Below are positions 62,235 through 64,000 of a stretch of DNA of 64,000 bases, one piece after another (position 1 is the first letter of the stretch; every line of letters begins with the position of its first letter). Location of the stretch: the NCBI GenBank assembly GCA_963752815.1, contig CAVVZI010000001.1:41082-105081 (forward strand), in the 5' to 3' direction. A program made the translations under genes and the position numbers. The DNA is from Sva-07 sp963752815 (lineage in GTDB: Bacteria > Actinomycetota > Acidimicrobiia > Acidimicrobiales > Ilumatobacteraceae). The notes below the pieces were generated by a model. That model worked only from the letters and a program-made list of their open reading frames with translations, was not told the DNA's origin and did not search any database.

Positions 62235-63767
62235 TCAGGCGGCCGTCGTTTCACCGCGTCGCTGCCGATTAAGGGCCCGCTCGCCGGGCAGCACGATCGC
62301 CGTGTAGGCCGCGATCGACAGAACCGTGCCGATACCGAGCGTCCAGAACTCGGACTCGACCTCGCGGACCACGAAGTGTCCGATGACCATCATGACCACC
62401 CCACCAAACACCGGTCGCACGCATCCTCCGGCCCAGATTCTGGGCGGCACGGCCGCACGCGTCAGCGCCCACACGAACGCCGGCCCGACGATCAGGCACA
62501 CGGTGATGACGTGGCCCACGCGACGCCACGGAGGCCATCGATGTTCGCCCCGACGATGAGCGCAGGCACGAGCGCCACGAACCAGAGCACGTTGATGCCG
62601 AAAATGACACCCGATCGGCCGATCGCCGCAAGGAAGTCATAGGCGAGTTCGAGGGCCACGCGGGCCGCGCCAGCGCCGCGAGGACGACGAGGGGAGCAGC
62701 GGTCGGGTGCCAGCGATCGCCGTAGACGAAATTGACCAGGGGCACCGCATACGCCGCCAACAGCACACACGCCGGGATGGTCAGCGTCATGAGCAGTCGG
62801 AGTGATCGCGCAAAACTCTGTTCGAGACAGCGACCGATCGTCCTGCATCTGGGCGAAGCCAGCAATCGAAACACTCCGGATGCTGTTCGAGAACGCAGTC
62901 ACCGGCCAGCTCGACAGGTTGAACGCCAGTAGGTAGAGCCCCAACTCCACCGGTCCCAACGCCGCGCCGACCACGATGTAGTCGACGTTGAGGACGGCGA
63001 ACACGAGCAGGCTTGCGCCGGCCAGCGGAAGGCTGAACCGGAGGATCTCGGCGGCACGATGTCGATCGAAGCCAGGCATGAACCGCTCCTTCGTGAGCAC
63101 GGTCATCACGATCGCGGCCGTTCCGTTGGCGACGATCCGCGACCAGGCCAGCGCCCACGGGCCGTAGCCGGCGATCACCAACACGATGACGACGATCGTG
63201 CTCAGGACGAAGGCCGCGGTGTCGGCGAAAAGCTTGTGGTCCTGACGAAACTCGCGTTGGAGCATCGCTCCCGGCACTGCGGAGAAGCCGCTCGTGAGGA
63301 GCGCCACGGCAAGTAATCGAATGACTCCGGTCGCGTCGGGCGTGCCGAGGGCATCGGCCAGCTGCGGCGCGGCCACCACGGTGATTCCGGCCAGGGTGGC
63401 GCTCGACGCCAGCGCGAGCGTCTGGACAGTCGGGCCGATCTCCCTGGGGTCGCCCGGGTGACGAACCAGCGCGACGCTGACGCCGAGTTCGCTGATGCTG
63501 AGCGTGATGTTGATGACGACAAGTGCGGCTGCGTAGACACCGAACTCACAGCGGCGCGATCATGCGCGCGAGGACGATTCCGAGACCGAGCTGGGCAACT
63601 CTCGTCAACGCACTGTTGAGAAAGCTCCAGCGGAGTGCCCCGGAGACCTTCGATCTGAGTTCCACCGGCGCGTCAGCGGGGTGCAGGGCACCATGGCCTT
63701 GTGGGCCGGCGTCCGATGACGGGTCGAGAGGCCGTGCTGAGGAACTCACGTTCCTCGACGCTTCCAT
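62235..63767 (-). CDS. Oligosaccharide/polysaccharide flippase (Wzx/MOP superfamily), several frameshifts
   Basis: About 510 residues. ATG 63767 MEASRNVSSS; then KVSGALRWSFLNSALTRVAQ, LGLGIVLARMIAPL, EFGVYAAALVV, LLTSGFSAVPGAMLQREFRQ, GYGPWALAWSRIVANGTAAI, LPLAGASLLVFAVLNVDYIV and GLYLLAFNLSSWPVTAFSNS, a MOP-superfamily flippase pattern with about 12 helices. C-terminal pieces (LLMTLTIPACVLLAAYAVPL, ELAYDFLAAIGRSGVIFGIN) lie in other frames. Shifts occur near 63550, 62830, 62670 and 62520. It moves lipid-linked glycan units across the membrane for cell-surface polysaccharide. Confidence 0.8.
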
Positions 63768-63970
63768 CGCTCGATGCGGTACGTGTCGTGAACACGCCGC
63801 TTCACCGCGGAGAGAGCAAACAATTGAGTGCCGTGACAGAACCGCACTCCCAGCCGCCGCCGCCGTTCGAGTGCGCGGTACTCGCCCGTGGAGGTGACAT
63901 CGGACGCCGTTCTGATCGCGAACTCCACCAGTTCTTCGACCGGAACGACTGACAGCGGCGTCGCGGTCAT
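63746..63970 (-). CDS. Small hypothetical protein overlapping the flippase start
   Basis: 74 residues from ATG 63970: MTATPLSVVPVEELVEFAIR and RRRRLGVRFCHGTQLFALSA, ending in a basic segment IERWKRRGT. Its stop overlaps the flippase ATG region by 22 bases. It could be the tail or a frameshifted piece of a polysaccharide-locus gene running in from the right edge, or a small gene. I do not recognise a family. Confidence 0.3.
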   Translation of the reverse strand: MTATPLSVVPVEELVEFAIRTASDVTSTGEYRALERRRRLGVRFCHGTQLFALSAVKRRVHDTYRIERWKRRGT

Positions 63971-64000
63971 ACGCTCGACATGCCCGCCAGATCGCCTCCC

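Overview
The window is GC-rich, with short intergenic gaps, many GTG starts and ATGA/GTGA stop-start overlaps. Its gene content is actinobacterial: an F420 glutamate ligase, menaquinone-pathway MenB, a NucS/EndoMS mismatch endonuclease, a GlbO-type haemoglobin, a mycothiol-type formaldehyde dehydrogenase with an MBL hydrolase, and the acpP-rnc-mutM-smc-ftsY-ffh block. An Acidimicrobiia genome of the Ilumatobacter type fits best, but this is inferred from gene content and style, not from a database comparison. No rRNA, tRNA or CRISPR array was recognised.

Layout. 1-13 kb: the tail of a surface protein, ahcY, a YczE-like membrane protein, comF, secA, prfB, ftsEX, a crotonase, a PRC-barrel protein, glbO and an ABC exporter. 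13-25.5 kb: purU, an rRNA methyltransferase, menB, an alpha/beta hydrolase, cofE, an M20 peptidase, a Pat-like acetyltransferase divergent from an AcuC-like deacetylase, an acyl-CoA dehydrogenase and pckG. 25.7-31.2 kb: a cold-shock-like protein, rpmB, a YloV-like kinase, recG, a zinc-ribbon protein and rsmD. 31.1-36.8 kb: a potassium locus made of kdpD, kdpE, a KimA-type APC transporter and an OB-fold protein. 36.9-49.7 kb: coaD, a DivIVA-like protein, yceD-rpmF-plsX-acpP-rnc-mutM-smc-ftsY, a broken acyl-CoA dehydrogenase and ffh. 49.7-55.3 kb: formaldehyde detoxification, a lipoprotein, nucS, a UbiB kinase and a VOC protein. 55.4-64 kb: an accessory surface region with a Tat-exported N,N-dimethylformamidase-like protein carrying four DUF4082 modules, a convergent DUF4082/beta-helix protein and a Wzx-type flippase.

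Three patterns run across the window. First, many conserved genes (ahcY, secA, rnc, smc, nucS, ubiB and others) are cut by single-base frameshifts while the protein continues cleanly in another frame. Most shifts are +1 and they cluster after 46 kb, which points to sequencing or assembly error; I treat such genes as single loci. Second, many genes not coupled to an upstream gene have a TAnnnT hexamer 6 to 11 bases before the start codon and no Shine-Dalgarno, implying leaderless or near-leaderless transcripts; this also settles several starts. Third, intergenic gaps hold several unrelated families of long perfect palindromes, some repeated at distant sites and some in tandem, mostly at gene 3' ends.

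The most interesting biological units are the KdpDE-KimA-OB potassium locus without kdpFABC, the divergent acetyltransferase/deacetylase pair, the terminator fused to the glbO promoter and start codon, and the DUF4082 surface-protein locus beside a flippase.
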